A stretch of 64,000 bases of DNA. Source: Peromyscus leucopus (lineage: Eukaryota; Chordata; Mammalia; Rodentia; Cricetidae). A program made the position numbers and the translations under genes. The DNA is taken from assembly GCF_004664715.2 (NCBI RefSeq), contig NC_051072.1:40171142-40235141 (forward strand), written 5' to 3'. Below the pieces are notes generated by a model. It did no database searches, was not told the origin of the DNA, and saw only the letters and a program-made list of their open reading frames with translations. Each line of letters starts with the position of its first letter. Within the stretch, counting starts at the first letter, position 1. Below, piece after piece: positions 1-11,309 of the stretch.

Positions 1-142
1 CTGTTGGTCTTTATCACTGTTTACAAATTATTTCCATAACATGTCTTGATCTCTTATATACTCTGGCGACTGCCTCTGTCACTTCTACAGTGTTAGGCTA
101 ACCCACTTCCTCCTTATAAACATGCCTTTGGATGCATTAGAC
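1..142. other. Flanking sequence, nothing recognised
   Basis: Short AT-rich stretch before the first LTR. I see no repeat or coding signal in it. Confidence 0.6.
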
Positions 143-147
143 AGCCC

Positions 148-557
148 TGCTAGCTTGGGTTTTGTCAACTTTACGCAAAATTAGACATACCAGAGAGGAG
201 GGAATCTTTAAGAAAACATCCATAAGACTGACCTGTTGACAAGCCTGTGGGGAATTTTCTGGATTGATGTGGGAGGGCTCAGCTACCTGTGGGTAGCTCC
301 ACTTCTGGGCAGATGGTCCTTGGTTATATACAGAAATCTAGCTGAGCAAGCCAGAGGAGCAAGTCAGTAAGGAATAATCTTCTATAGTTTCTGCTTCAGT
401 TCCTACCTCCAGGTTTCTCCCCTGCTTGAGTTTCTGCCCAGACTTCCCTCAGTGACAGATTGCTACCTGGTTGCGTGGGATGAAATAAAACCTCTTCTCT
501 CCAGGTTGAGTTTGGCCATGGTGTTTTAATCACAGCAAAAGAAGCACAAACTGCGAT
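148..557 (+). mobile_element. Solo LTR, rodent MaLR/ERVL type
   Basis: About 410 bp of a very common rodent LTR-like repeat whose 5' part carries a TTGTCAACTTGACACAA-like motif (TTTGTCAACTTTACGCAAA here). It has LTR architecture: a TATA-like TTATATA in the middle and an AATAAA signal about 70 bp before the 3' end, followed by the family's GCCATGGTGTTTTAATCACA tail. The 5-bp direct repeat AGCCC flanks it (143-147 and 558-562), which suits class III ERVL/MaLR integration. No internal region is attached, so it is a solo LTR. The exact family name is uncertain to me. Related copies lie at 13450, 31542 and 39550. Confidence 0.7.
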
Positions 558-562
558 AGCCC

Positions 563-1685
563 TACCGTGTAAAGCCCTGCATAACCCCACACTCCTAAAG
601 ATTTCATTCTTTTCTCTTGCTTCAAAATAAGCACTGATACTTCTGCTAAAACCATCAACCAGGAAGAAAATCTGAGGTAGAGGCCCCTCCCTGCACACTT
701 CGCATTTGTGTGAACAAGTATGAGTTATCTGGCCTCTTCTTGTCAATTTTTTATCTAAAAATAAGAATGCTTCTTACCTTCTACCATTGATGTGGTATTT
801 AAGTTATGTCTAAAAAAAAAAAAAAAATCTCTGACCCGATTCCTGGGAAATATTGTGTGCCTGGCAAATATTAATTGTTTTCCTTCCATTTCACCTTTTA
901 TACCTCCACTATTATTCATCATCTCCTTTGAGGCAGTGAGACAGAAGGGAAAAAATGACAACCACCAAAAAACCCTTGGCTTTTGCAATCAGACACACAG
1001 GAACTTAAAACCTGATGTTTACCACTAACTAGCTCAATTACGAACTTCCTTAAATTACTGTCTGACTGTCTGAAAAGGATCTGGGGGTGTTACATCCAAA
1101 AGTGTAAAGATGATACATCTCTCCGGCTGACTATAGTGCTAGATCACCCGTCTCAAAATAGGGGTTCAGGGGCTACCTCCATCCCATTGTACTCGAGTTT
1201 AGGCATAGGATTGTTTCATTGGCTATTGACTGGGTGGTATTCAAATTGTCTAGAGTTAAGTATTAGGGTAAGTGTCTTTTAAATCCTACAACTCAGACTT
1301 CATTTGATAAAATTGGTGACACCTAGCAAGCATATTCATGTCTGCTCCAATCACGTGGGGCTCAACTGCCACCATCCTCCACACCGGCCTTGTCACTTCT
1401 GGTCTACTATACTCTATTCACTTCCCCAGCCTGGCCACATCCCCACAGCCTTCCACATTTTTCTCCTCTCCCCAGTCTGTCCATATGCCTCCCCCATCTT
1501 TCCTACTCCCCCATTCTTGTCCATTAGGCCAGTCTCCCTCTTTCATTAAAACCATCTTCATAGAACTTAATTATTTTGTTTTGATACTAAGATCTATAGA
1601 ATATGTTCCAGTATTTTTTTTTACAAATATAAACCAACTGTTCTGTAGATACTTACAGTTAGAATCATCTACTTCTTCCAGCTCC
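563..1685. other. Unannotated stretch with a possible MIR
   Basis: No gene seen. It holds a 16-base A run near 811-826, a possible plus-strand MIR relic at about 983-1080 (described separately) and a pyrimidine-rich section at 1340-1560 that may be worn L2. Open frames here are short and have no recognisable protein character. Confidence 0.5.
983..1080 (+). mobile_element. Possible MIR SINE relic
   Basis: Weak similarity to the MIR core in sense orientation: CAATCAGACACACAGGAACTT, then CCACTAACTAGCTCAATTAC and a worn CTTAAATTACTGTCTG tail, matching the order of the MIR 'gtcagac ... ccacttactagctgtgtgac ... cttaacc' core. It is strongly diverged. Confidence 0.35.
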
Positions 1686-2190
1686 TATCTTAGTTTCCCA
1701 TTGCTGCTCTAAGGAATGACTACAAACTGAGGGACTTCAATACCTACAGATTTCCTGCAGTGATGTTCTCAGAGACCTAGAGCCTCATTTCATCTGCTTA
1801 AACTAGGTATGAACTGATCTCTTCTCTGAAGGCCCTTGGTAAAAGTTTTTCATCCCTGTTTCAGCCTCGACAGGTACTCTTAGGTCCTTGGTACACATCC
1901 AACTTTCTCCAGCTTAAAAGTCAGCAGTGCTGGTGAAGTATTCCCCATGCCATGGTGCTCTGACACTTTATTGTCTTCTTTTCCTACTTTAGGGTCCTTT
2001 ATGAGGACACTGAACCCACATAACCTAGGATAATGTCCCACATCTCAAGGTCAGCTGATTACCAACCCTAATCCCATCTGCAGTCTTATTTCTTTCCCCC
2101 TTACCAGGTAATGAAGCATACCCATATTGTTTATGGATTAAGTTATCTACATTTTTTTGAGGGGGGTACACTATTCTCACTACAGTAGGC
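1686..2190 (-). mobile_element. MLT1-type MaLR solo LTR, antisense
   Basis: About 500 bp matching the reverse complement of an MLT1-like LTR from end to end. It opens with TATCTTAGTTTCCCATTGCTG and a worn 'taacaaattaccac...acttagtgg' section. It then runs through the CTTCTTTTCC and GGGTCCTTTATGAGGACACT landmarks, GATAATGTCCCACATCTCAAGG, and ends at CACTATTCTCACTACAGTA. Divergence is high, as expected for an old eutherian MaLR in a rodent. A second copy of this type is at 18022-18545. Confidence 0.65.
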
Positions 2191-3060
2191 CCTAGAAGAT
2201 CCCAGGTTGTTGGTCACCTAGATAATACTGCTAAACATTGTCCTTTGACTCAAAATAAAAAAAACTCCCAAACACAACAACTCAGACGCTGTGGCAAAGC
2301 TATAGCAGAGCAGTCTCTTTCCCAAGTGCCTATAAACATCCGTGTTTGCTGCCTCCCCTATTGTATGTGTTGACATTTCGAGTTGTTAGGACCGGAGGAA
2401 AAGGGAAGCCAATAGGAATGGAGCTCTCTGCAGTTTCAGGTGCCACTGGGCACAGGATAAAAGAGGAAGAATGGAGACTCTCAGAAACATATCAAAGAAA
2501 TGCCTGGGGTCCTTTAAGTCTCCGCAAAGCCTCTGATTAAGAATCCAGACTGAGAGCTCTCCTGAAGGAATGAAAGCACACATGAATATTCTACTGTGTC
2601 TGGTTTTCCACAATGCTTTCCTTAACCACTGGGGAAGCTCATCTGACTTACAGCAGAATCAGAATTAAACAGGATCAAGCAAGAAAAACACTTGAGGATA
2701 TGTTCACTGTTGTCTCTTCTCCAAAGACAATCAGGGCATGATTTCCAGGCTTTTTAAATAGGATAAACCAAATCCAATATTTGAATGCCTTCAATAAGCT
2801 GGGATGCAGACTTCACTTGCTACCTCAAATTTTTACATAGTGAATCCCATAAGTTATAAGATGTCCTTAAAATGAATTAAACATCTTTTTTCCTAAATGT
2901 ATCATTTTTAGTGAACCCAATAAATTCCAAATATATTGCTGTACATTTTATCTTATTGCTGAGCATATCTGACATCATACAGAAAACCAACTAGGAGGTC
3001 TGTTTCATTCTCAGAAATCTAGCTCTTCTCTTTTCCTAACCATCCCAAGTCCATAGCCCA
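2191..3060. other. Unannotated stretch
   Basis: AT-rich sequence with no repeat family or gene I can recognise. Short frames at 2346-2613 have no motif and no splice context that I find convincing. Confidence 0.5.
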
Positions 3061-3071
3061 TCACATCTTAC

Positions 3072-3261
3072 CCTTTTTATTCCTCAACTCTTCAACTACC
3101 TCATCCACTGTCCCCTGGGCATCATTTGATAATGCATCACAGTCTGGATATTCCTCAGGATAAATTTCTGCTTGTTCTATGAGGATGGGGTTAATATCTT
3201 TCTTCCTTCCAAGCTTCAGTTCTGAGACTGGAACATAGCACCAACCACTAATACATTGCAT
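3072..3261 (-). CDS. Exon-like open segment, possible orphan exon or exon relic
   Basis: On the minus strand this segment encodes an uninterrupted, protein-like peptide with varied composition. It runs through VSELKLGRKKDINP and an acidic EIYPEEYPDCDAL stretch to TVDEVVEELRNKKG. Immediately after the last of these codons the strand reads AGG|GTAAGATG, a good 5' splice donor at 3071-3066. Upstream there are two possible acceptors, TATGTTCCAG (AG at 3229-3228) and TGTATTAG (AG at 3249-3248), though neither has a strong polypyrimidine tract. Outside the segment, reading frames close quickly. I do not recognise the protein. It could be one exon of a gene lying mostly outside the window, a fragment of a processed pseudogene, or chance. 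No sister exons were found nearby. Confidence 0.28.
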
Positions 3262-3639
3262 ATATAAACACAGATACAGGTCTCATAACCAATTTATATA
3301 TTCAGGAACAATTATTACCTTGTTTCACAGATTACAAAGGGGGCATAGAAAAGTTCATTAATTTGTTCATCCATACAGCAATTAATAACCTTGATTGTTT
3401 AATGTGCAAGGTTATTGCTTAAAGGGTAGTCACCTACAGGGTGATGCTACTTTTAGGTTAATGCAGTCAAGAGGCATCTCTTCTTTCAGGACATCTGAAC
3501 TGATTACGAGGCACAGGGTTTTTCCATGAGATCAGCTTTGTACCTATAACAGCCTCATCCCCACTCCCACCTCTCCAACCATGAGTCTTCAGAGGGCAGA
3601 AGAGACATGCAAAATACCTCGTGGTGCAACAAACTGCTC
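3262..3639. other. Unannotated stretch
   Basis: Nothing recognised. The short TTAACC/TTGCTTAAAGG section near 3410 is not diagnostic of any family. Confidence 0.5.
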
Positions 3640-3775
3640 TGAGTACTACATGGTGACTAGCCTACAGCACCCCATAAGAGGTCATTATTAATATCATCCC
3701 CAATTTAGAGAAATAAGAAGAAGGGGCAGTGAAGAAAAGTGATGGCCCAGAGTTGTTATATATTACATAATGTAC
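3640..3775 (-). mobile_element. MIR SINE relic, antisense
   Basis: Shows the antisense MIR order: CATAAGAGGTCATTATTAAT, ATCATCCCCAATTTAGAGAA, then a GGCAGTGAAGAAAAG / GGCCCAGAGTTG section. This corresponds to 'ctatgaggtaggtactatta ... ccccattttacagatgagg ... gcccaaggtcaca'. Diverged but ordered. Confidence 0.5.
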
Positions 3776-3924
3776 TTGGAGCAAATCTCTCCTCCATGCT
3801 CCTCTAACTTCACCTGCACCCACAGAGACCCTTTGGCTTTCCTACATCATTTTGATACTACTTTCATACATGCCTATCAATCTATTACTTCTGCCATCAT
3901 AAATTTCTAAGGATATGTTTTATC

Positions 3925-4600
3925 ATGTTTCTTCCATGTTCAAACTTTCCACAGCTCCCCCATCCTCCTCAAGACAAAGTCAAAACTTCAACTCTCCCGT
4001 GGTTGAGCAGACTCCTTATAATATGACCCTTCTAACTGCAGCCTATGACACAGTGCTGTTGAGCATCCTGCTCTGTCGTTATCACAAGATGTCCTTTCCA
4101 GAGCCAGCTCTGTCTCTGCTCCTCTTCAGTCACCCAACTCCAACTCCTAACTCAGTCTAATGTTCTCTCAACAGCCAATCTGAATCATATCCCCAGTGGA
4201 CCTCACACTCATCACAGTTCACACTTTCCTTCATAGGAATATCACACCTATCACACGTATTTATAGAAATATGCGTGTGCTTATTCAACCAATACAGGGG
4301 TCCCCAGTAACAGTTTTCACTATGGCAAAAGCAGTGTCCATCAGGTTAATTAACCATAAATTCAGCTTTGAACTGTAAAAGCAAACAAAATGTCATTCCT
4401 CTGCCTCCGTGTGCTTCCCCACCAAAGCACTTGTAGCCGACTGATTACTTCTCTACCTCTCATTAGATTGAAAGTACTTTAAGCACTATAAGGTCAAAGA
4501 CTATAATGATTTTGACCTTATGACTGACCCCCTAGCATCAAACACTGTCCAGGACCAGTAGGCGCTCAAACAGCCGAGAGTAAATGAGCAAGCAAGCACC
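3925..4600 (+). mobile_element. L2 LINE 3' end
   Basis: Sense-strand L2 3' region. It begins with the worn 'cacagctcccc..tc' / CAAGACAAAGTCAAAACTTC block, passes CTTATAATATGACCCTTCTAA, and ends with the diagnostic tail. In that tail ATTAGATTGAAAGTACTTTA is followed by AAGGTCAAAGACTATAATGA and CAGTAGGCGCTCAAACA, the L2 'cagtaggcgctcaataaat' terminus. The middle (about 4290-4430) is too diverged to follow and may contain another insertion. Confidence 0.6.
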
Positions 4601-5350
4601 GGTAGCTGCCCCTTCAGCACAAAACTGCCATAAATTCCATCAATGGATTGTTTTTACTTTAACCACTTTGAGAAATAGAATCTGTATGGGATTGAGAGAA
4701 AGCTCTCAACTGTGAAATCTCACCCAGTGCTGTTCACTAGCAGTAGGAAAACCAGGGGACCAGCTCAGGCTTAGGTGAGAAATGACTTGCCAGCTTAGTC
4801 AAATGCCTTATGATAAGCCACAAGGACACAAATTCCCCTCAAGTGATAGCTGAGTGACTTTCCATTATTGAGGGGAAAGGCTAAGTAAAATGAATTCCTC
4901 AGTAAGACCTGATGAGATGGAGAAGACCCTGTCCCCAGGAGGACCATCTGCTCAAAGCAGGATGCATCTTTTCAAAGTGCAATATTTGAAGTGGAGACAA
5001 CAGCAGGCCACACTCTTTCCTGACCCTAGAAAGTCCTCAGACTTTGAGAGAAGGACCAGGTGGTCCCAAAGCCCTAGAATAGGACTGTGGTTGACCTCTG
5101 GGTCAGGTTGCCAGGGGATATAAAGGAATTCCAGAACAATTTAGGAAGCCAAAAAGATGAAGCGTGAACAGTTTTCCTGGTGATTATTGTGATCCCCAAA
5201 TATTACAAACATTTCACTATCTCATTAAATAAGTACAACACAACTGCCATCGTGCATTCTCACCAATGGATCAGGTTGACCAAACTTTGTAACTCATCAG
5301 ACTTCCCTTTCCATCCAAAGACCAGCTTGTTTGTTGTTTGCTTCTCTTTG
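4601..5350. other. Unannotated stretch
   Basis: No gene or repeat recognised. Open frames here (for example 4890-5123) show no motif. Confidence 0.5.
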
Positions 5351-5600
5351 TGGGGGAGGGGGCAGTACTCATGACTGAACACAGGGCCTTGAGCATACTA
5401 GGCAAGTACTCTACTGCTCAACCATATCCTCACCCTGCTTTTTTTTTTTTTTTTTTTTTTCAGCTGTTTGGAACTTCCTCCCTAAGTTGTCCCAGACAGG
5501 CTGTGGACTCATTATGTAACCCAGACCTTAAACTTGAAATCCTGTGACCTCAGTCTCCACAGTAGCTGGGATTGCAGCCTATACCATCGGGCCTAGAGCA
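5351..5600 (-). mobile_element. B1-ID compound SINE (B4-like), antisense
   Basis: Read on the minus strand this is a worn B1 monomer (5461-5596; CCTTAAACTTGAAATCCTGTG, then CAGTAGCTGGGATTGCAG on the plus strand), an A-rich linker (T20 at 5441-5460 on the plus strand) and an ID/tRNA-Ala-like monomer (5351-5437; ACAGGGCCTTGAGCATACTA, GGCAAGTACTCTACTGCTCA on the plus strand). B1 followed by ID is the arrangement of the rodent B4 / B1-dID dimers. Both halves are old and diverged. Confidence 0.65.
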
Positions 5601-7558
5601 CTTGAATGCCAATATTCTACATCTAAGAATTTCAAAGTTTGCCTGCTCCGTGGAACTTTTCAGTGGCTTTCTAGTCCTCATCACTCTGTCCCCAGCATCT
5701 CAGTACCAAAATCGGTCCTCACTATAAACCATGCTGATTTGGCTGGGCTTGGCTTATCGCTTCCGGATCTATGAGCACCTTTACACAAAACAGAAGCATA
5801 ACTAAAACATTACTTACAAAAACTAAAAGCGCGGCATGTCCGGCATGGCAGCCCATGCAGGTGTGATACTTACTTAAAGCCACTGTAGTGAACTTGACCA
5901 AACCAGTGTCTGCCACACTGAGGCACTTCTCAGGCAGCAATAACCACCCTCACTGCTGCTGTGCCTGGGGCACTGAAAACGCTTGTGCATGGCTTTCTAT
6001 TTCTGACTATTGTGCCTGCCAGTGGGCAAAATACTCCCCTTTGGCACAGAATTTGGGACAGGCTGCTTTTGGAACAGTTTTTGAAACTGTAGCAAGGGAA
6101 ATACCTTAAAAATCATTCAACCACAAGAAGTCATTTTGTCTATTAACCACATCGCCAGGGTTTCTATCTTTAGGAACATTTTCATGAACCAGTGCTTTAC
6201 ATCTTATGAAGCACAGCTGATCTGATTCGTTTTTCTTCTTCATCTTTATTTCCAGTCTGGTATTTTTGGCCTCAAGAGCTATTTTCTCTAGGAAAAGAGG
6301 TGCTGTCCTAGAGAAAAATGAAACTTGGTTAGAAAAAGAACTGGGTCCACAGATCCATTCTAACAAAGCCCAGAGCAGTTTTGAAGACTCACTCTTGTGA
6401 AGATGTCATGAGTCACATACATCTGAAGACTGCGGAGTAGGTGGATGACTTATGGGCTCAGGGCACGATGTGACAGTTTCAAGAAAAAAAAGCCAAAACA
6501 ATGTATTTCCCCCACATACTGTGATCATTTCCATAAATACAGTCCTTTGGGGACACACAGTCCCTATGTAGAAAGTGTCCTTTGAACATCTAAAGACATT
6601 TGAGGAAATACCACTGTTGCAATTATTCAGAGCTTGGGGTAAATTAGCAAAACATGGTCCTTCCATGACATCCCACTCTGGACTTGCCTTGCAAACAAAG
6701 CATGGATTTGATTTCAACCTCTCCTCTTCCTGGTTTGAACACTCATCGCTCAGACCAGCACTTGGATTTCTTTGAAACAGTGTGGCAGTAGTCATTCTTC
6801 CATTTATTCACCTCATGCTTCAGGCGTGAAACTACAGGCAAGGCATTTGGGCTCTAAAGATTTAAAGCTCAAAATAAGAAGTCCCTTCACAAAAATGGCC
6901 CTCAGGCTCAGTGAGCTAATTTCACACGTAAACGTACAGAAGGGTTGCTGAAATAAAACATGCCTAGGGCTGGTGAGTATTCTGGTCACAAAAATATGGG
7001 GAGGTCATGAGTGCCAGAACTCAACAGATGATAGCCTGAAAGCATCATTAGAGAAGGGAACTAGTTTGCTGTATGGGCTTGATGATGGTCCAAAGGATAA
7101 AGGGAGGGGTCTGTTGGTAGCCAATAAGAGGCTAGTATATATTATCAGCCAAACATCAGTCTCCATCACAACAAAGGAATATTATACATCCTCAGTTCAT
7201 GGATATCAGTCTAGGATTTATGACTTACTTTAGAAACAAAATGGGAACAGACAAGATCTATGCCATTTCCAAACAAAGCTGTAGAAGCCATTGTTGAATT
7301 CTACAATGTACACACCCTCTTTGCTACAGTATTCCAGTCTGAGACTGTTTCTTTGGCCTGAATCCACAATGATGATGAAACACAGCTACAGTTAACTCAC
7401 AGTTAGCCCTGCTAACTATTCAAATCTGGGCTTGTTTATGAGTATGGCATCCCATGCTAGGCTAACCGACATGGAAGTCAGTATAGAATGAAGATGAAAA
7501 CTATGAAGTGATTAGACTTATTGAATGAAGTGGTACTATATTTTTAAAAAACGCACAA
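5601..7558. other. Unannotated stretch with a short hairpin
   Basis: Almost 2 kb without a recognised repeat or gene. The only structure I note is a short inverted repeat at 6281-6319. Reading frames at 6106-6366 (minus) and 6973-7233 (plus) are open for 85 codons but lack motifs or splice support. Confidence 0.45.
6281..6319. repeat. 12-bp perfect inverted repeat (hairpin)
   Basis: ATTTTCTCTAGG (6281-6292) is followed 14 bases later by CCTAGAGAAAAAT (6307-6319), its reverse complement with one extra A in the run. It could fold as a short hairpin; no function is implied. Confidence 0.6.
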
Positions 7559-7559
7559 T

Positions 7560-7775
7560 GGTGGGCTGGGTAAGTGACCCAGTAGTAAGAAGTTCAAACT
7601 GCTCTTGTAGAAGAACCAGAATTGGTTCTCAGAACCAACATTAGCTGTCTGATAACTGCCAGTAACTCTAATTTTATGGGACTCAACACCCTCCTATGGC
7701 CCCTGAGGGTACTGTATTCACATGCACATACTTGCACACATATCCATAATTAAAACTTTAGGATATATTAAAAGA
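7560..7775 (+). mobile_element. B3 (B2-family) SINE, diverged
   Basis: A tRNA-derived SINE in sense orientation: GGTGGGCTGGGTAAGTGACC corresponds to the 'ggggctggagagatggctca' head, followed by CTGCTCTTGTAGAAGAACC, CAGTAACTCTAATTTTATGG ('gtaactccagttccaggg'), and the CACATGCACATACTTGCACA 3' region before an A/T-rich end. Strongly diverged. Confidence 0.65.
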
Positions 7776-8204
7776 AAAGGACATGATACCATAACAAGAA
7801 ATTGCTGCCTGACATGAATTTTTACATTTATGTGTCCAGCATTATGATAGCCGTATCTCACTTAAATCTCATAGAATCCGAACTCAAATACATTTGATTG
7901 CTATCACAGTGCATATTCTTTGCAATTTTTCTAAGTAATTCGTGAAGTTGGTAGTTGCATGTTCCTGTGCAGATGGAGGGAGTGATGTTAATTCAGCAAG
8001 CTTGTTTTTCTCAAATCATACATTTTCAAGAAAGGTCTCCCTTCAGGCCTGGACTTTGATTAGAATCAAAGAATGCATGCTGCTGAGCCCTCTGGAATTT
8101 CCTATCTGCTAAATGCTATGTGATTGAGGCCTTGGAGTCCCAGTTTGATCAGATAATTTGTGCTACCTACATGATTCCTGTTTTCTAAGAGGTTGGAATA
8201 CAAT
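7776..8204. other. Unannotated stretch
   Basis: No gene or firm repeat. CTTAAATCTCATAGAATCC near 7862 faintly recalls antisense MIR but cannot be followed. Confidence 0.5.
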
Positions 8205-8515
8205 CTGAGTAGTTGAGAGAATTCATATATTTGCTATACCACACAACTAACCCCAGTGAAAACCCCGTACACCAAGACTCGGGGGAGGTGCTATCATTGG
8301 CAAATTGTTGCCTGTTCCTTGGAGAACTGAATCCATCTGTTCAAATCCCCTGGGAAAGAACTTTTGGAAACTTGTGCAAGTTTCTCTTGAACTTTGTTTC
8401 ACACACCTTTGCCCTTTCTGGTCTTAATCTGCATCTTTCTGTAACACAACCCCACAGCTACAAGTGAAAGCTTTCCAGAGCCTTTCGAGTCCTTTCGGGG
8501 AGTCAGCAAGCCTTG
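8205..8515 (+). mobile_element. Possible ancient ERVL LTR
   Basis: The landmarks CAGTGAAAACCCCGTACACC, GGGGGAGGTGCTATCATTGGC, a cytosine- and thymine-rich middle, and a GAGTCCTTTCGGGGAGTC end resemble old ERVL LTRs of the LTR16/LTR33 kind. No TSD is visible. The 84-codon frame across it is probably incidental. Confidence 0.35.
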
Positions 8516-9128
8516 TGGTGGGCTTGGGAGACGACAATATAAAATAGAACATAAAACAAGTATCAGTGGGGACCCCAAACTTTTAATCCCACATCATTCG
8601 AGAAATGATGTTCCAGAAAGTAAAAATGGCAAAGCTGTGGAGCGTCAGTGAGCTCTGGGATGGGATAGAGAAGCAGAGGAGGTGAGTGTAGAACAGAAGG
8701 TAAGTTTGATGGATGGCGTATTAAATTTGGCTTCACTATCCAGGTAGGAAGTGCTCAGTGAGCAATAGGAAACATGGAGCTTGAGCTGATCACAGCAGCT
8801 CAACACTGCAATGCGGGTTGTGGTTGAAAACATGAGAATGAAGCATAGCATTGAGAAAAGTATTTCAAACTGAGAAAAAGATTACAAAAAGGAAGAATGG
8901 GGAGGAGGTAAACTCAAAGGGCACAGGCTGCCGATGAGAAGGCAGGCAGGTTTTACCTGTTTCTAAATCACCATAAGGGATAATCTGCTCACTTTCATGT
9001 AAATCTATATGAAGCCTCAGGTATCCATGGTACCACTTGCCAATATGACTGCCACCAGGGCCATTTTTATACATTCATTTACATGTAAAACCATCCAAAG
9101 CCTGGGGTCAAAGATAGATTATGATAAA

Positions 9129-9152
9129 CAAAGAAAAGAAAAGAAAAGAAAT
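9129..9152 (+). repeat. (AAAAG)n simple repeat
   Basis: About five tandem AAAAG units. Ordinary short simple sequence. Confidence 0.8.
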
Positions 9153-9940
9153 CTGCAGAGGTACTATGGGGTTTCATCCAACTGAATCCTGTATTTCTAT
9201 GTGTAGATTTATTTTAAATGACAATCAAATTTAGATTCTCAAATCACCAGGCTCAAGACACACATTTGTGTTTGTTTCTTCCATGTGTGGTTTGTCCTAC
9301 ATTCTGATGAGATTTTAGATGTTTCCTTTTCTTCGGAGGAATAAAGTTAGGGTTTTAGTGGAAGCCTCTTTAAATAGCATTGCAAATGACAATGTCAGAC
9401 TGACCCCAGCTCTCTCACCTGAAGAGGTGGCCCCCGGTGTCCATAGCTTTTGTGTATTCTTTGTGAGTGTGTGATATGTAACACCAACTCGTGGCTCATT
9501 TTGGAAGAGAATTCTGAGATTTATTCTTGGGCATTGCATGAGACAGTTAATCCTAGGGAAATCTGTTGCTTCTGCAGCTATTCATTCCCATTTTTCCTCC
9601 ACATGATGGGAAAATCTCAGCCCATCCCTTAGAATGAAATTGCTGAGAAAGTCACCAGAACGTTGCATTCAGACCAATGTCTCAAAAGCTCCCCCATGTG
9701 CACACAAGAAAAATAACTCATCAGAAAACAAGGTCATTGGAATGATTGCAGAACGGGAACGGGGGCAATTTTCAGACTTTAAAGGATGTGCTATACTACA
9801 AGAAGACATCATACTCAGGATGTGATTTGCAAGTGTCAAGCCCCACGTCAAAAGCGATGATTTAAATGGGTTGAATTACAACATCAGCAAATGAAATAAA
9901 TTCTCCCAACGGACTTATTTTCCTGTGAGAAATGGTTTAA

Positions 9941-10005
9941 AAAAGAAAATAAGAGGAAGAGGAGAAGAAAGAAGAGAAAAGGAAAAAGTCAAAGAAAAGG
10001 AGGTG
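9941..10005 (+). repeat. Polypurine tract
   Basis: About 65 bases made almost entirely of A and G (AGAGGAAGAGGAGAAGAAAG within it). Such tracts are common in rodent DNA and can form triplex structures; no function is inferred. Confidence 0.7.
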
Positions 10006-10507
10006 GATTTGTTCCAACTGGAAGTACACTGAAAAAAGGAAAGACAAGCAACTGATTCATGTGTTTGAACCTGAGAAACAAATTATATAAAAATAAACCA
10101 AAGCATTTGTTGTACTTTTCAGAGACAATTTGCCTAATGGAAATGTTTTCCAATTTCTCTTCTTTGAACATTCATCTTTCCCTTAGGGAAAAACATACTA
10201 TGTTAAAGACTACCGTGTAAACCAGTGCTCTCAAGAAAAAAAAAAAAAAGAGAGAGAGAGGATTTTACAATGTTCAAATAAAGCCTGGCCTCAAATATTT
10301 GTTCTTCCAACCTCCACATGTTATAATCAAGATAAATGAACTTAAAATAAATGGAGCTATCCAATCCCACACAGTGGACAGAGAAACTGATACCTAAAAT
10401 CTCATCTTCTGTGTGCTACTTCAATCAGTATTTCTTTACGACAAGCTGTCTCTCATTTTTGCAATAACATTAACAAGGAATAAATATGAAAAATACAAAA
10501 AAATAGT

Positions 10508-11158
10508 TGCAACAGGCTTTCTCTGGTCACCAACTAGCTTCCAAATCATGACACGGAGACTTCCTATTAGTTATGAATGCTCAGCCTTAGCTTAGGTTCT
10601 TTTCTTGCTAGCTTTTTTTTTTTATTTTTTAACTGAAATTAACCTGTTTCTCTTGGTCTATGTTTTGCCTCAGGGATTTTTGCCTTTCTTTCATTCTGTA
10701 TGTCCTACTCTATTATCTAGCTGGCTGGTGGCTGCCTGGCTGACTGGCCCCAGTCATCCCCCTTTCTTTCTCCGTCATTCTCTTCTCTGGTTCTCCCGAG
10801 CCTAGATTTATTCTTCTATTTATTCTCTCTGCCTGCCAGTCCCGCCTCTCTCTCTGCTGCCTCACTATTGGTGGTTCATCTTTTTATTAGACCAATCAGG
10901 TAGTGTAGGCAGGCAAAGCAACACATCTTTTTTTTAATTATATTTTTTATTTATTTTACAATACTATTCAGTTCTACATAATAGCCACAGATTCCCTTGT
11001 TCTCTCCCTTCCTGCCCCCTCCCCTTCCCCCAGCCCACCCCCTACTCCTACCTCCTCCCTCATTAAACAAATGCAGCATAAGCAAATGTAGCACATCTTT
11101 ACATCATTAAACAAATGTAACACATTTTTGCCTAGTTAAAGCTAATATTCCCCCAACA
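10508..11158 (-). mobile_element. Class II (ERVK-type) solo LTR with nested L1 fragment
   Basis: On the minus strand the element starts TGTTGGGGGAATATTAGC and ends GCCTGTTGCA, so it has TG...CA termini. A perfect 6-bp target duplication AATAGT flanks it (10502-10507 and 11159-11164), typical of class II ERVs. The minus strand contains a CCAAT-type GATTGGTCTAATAAAAAG block and an AATAAATAGAAGAATAAATC region that could supply TATA or polyadenylation signals. I recognise it as a common muroid LTR but not its exact name. The 651 bp include a secondary L1 3'-end fragment at about 10929-11064. No proviral interior is present. Confidence 0.8.
10929..11064 (-). mobile_element. L1 3' UTR fragment nested in the LTR
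   Basis: A T-rich start on the plus strand (T9 then ATTATATTTTTTATTTATTT) is followed by CAGTTCTACATAATAGCCAC and the C-rich CCTGCCCCCTCCCCTTCCCC block. This is the 3' end of a rodent L1 UTR in antisense orientation. It interrupts the LTR between ACACATCTTT and ATTAAACAAATGCAGC. A clear TSD is hidden by short internal repeats of the LTR. Confidence 0.6.
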
Positions 11159-11309
11159 AATAGTTGGAATACAAAACATTTTTCTAGTTCAATCAGTATT
11201 CCATTATTAGCTGTCTCTCCTATAAGAGTAATGAGTAATAAAAATGAAACAATAACAAACATTTGTAATACTAAAACATATTGATATATAAGGAAATAAA
11301 ATTCTTAGT

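Larger units (their letters stand above)
8516..10501. other. Unannotated stretch with simple-sequence tracts
   Basis: About 2 kb without recognised genes or interspersed repeats. It holds a short AAAAG tandem (9129-9152), a purine-rich tract (9941-10005) and an A14 plus GA run (10236-10261). Confidence 0.5.

Noticed and set aside
148..557. URR1-type hAT-Charlie DNA transposon
   Set aside because: The element has a TATA-like motif, AATAAA, and a 5-bp TSD. The URR1 consensus I recall has different TCTCAACC-type termini.
396..746. 116-codon minus-strand open frame
   Set aside because: It is largely the antisense of the solo LTR at 148-557 and has no protein motif.
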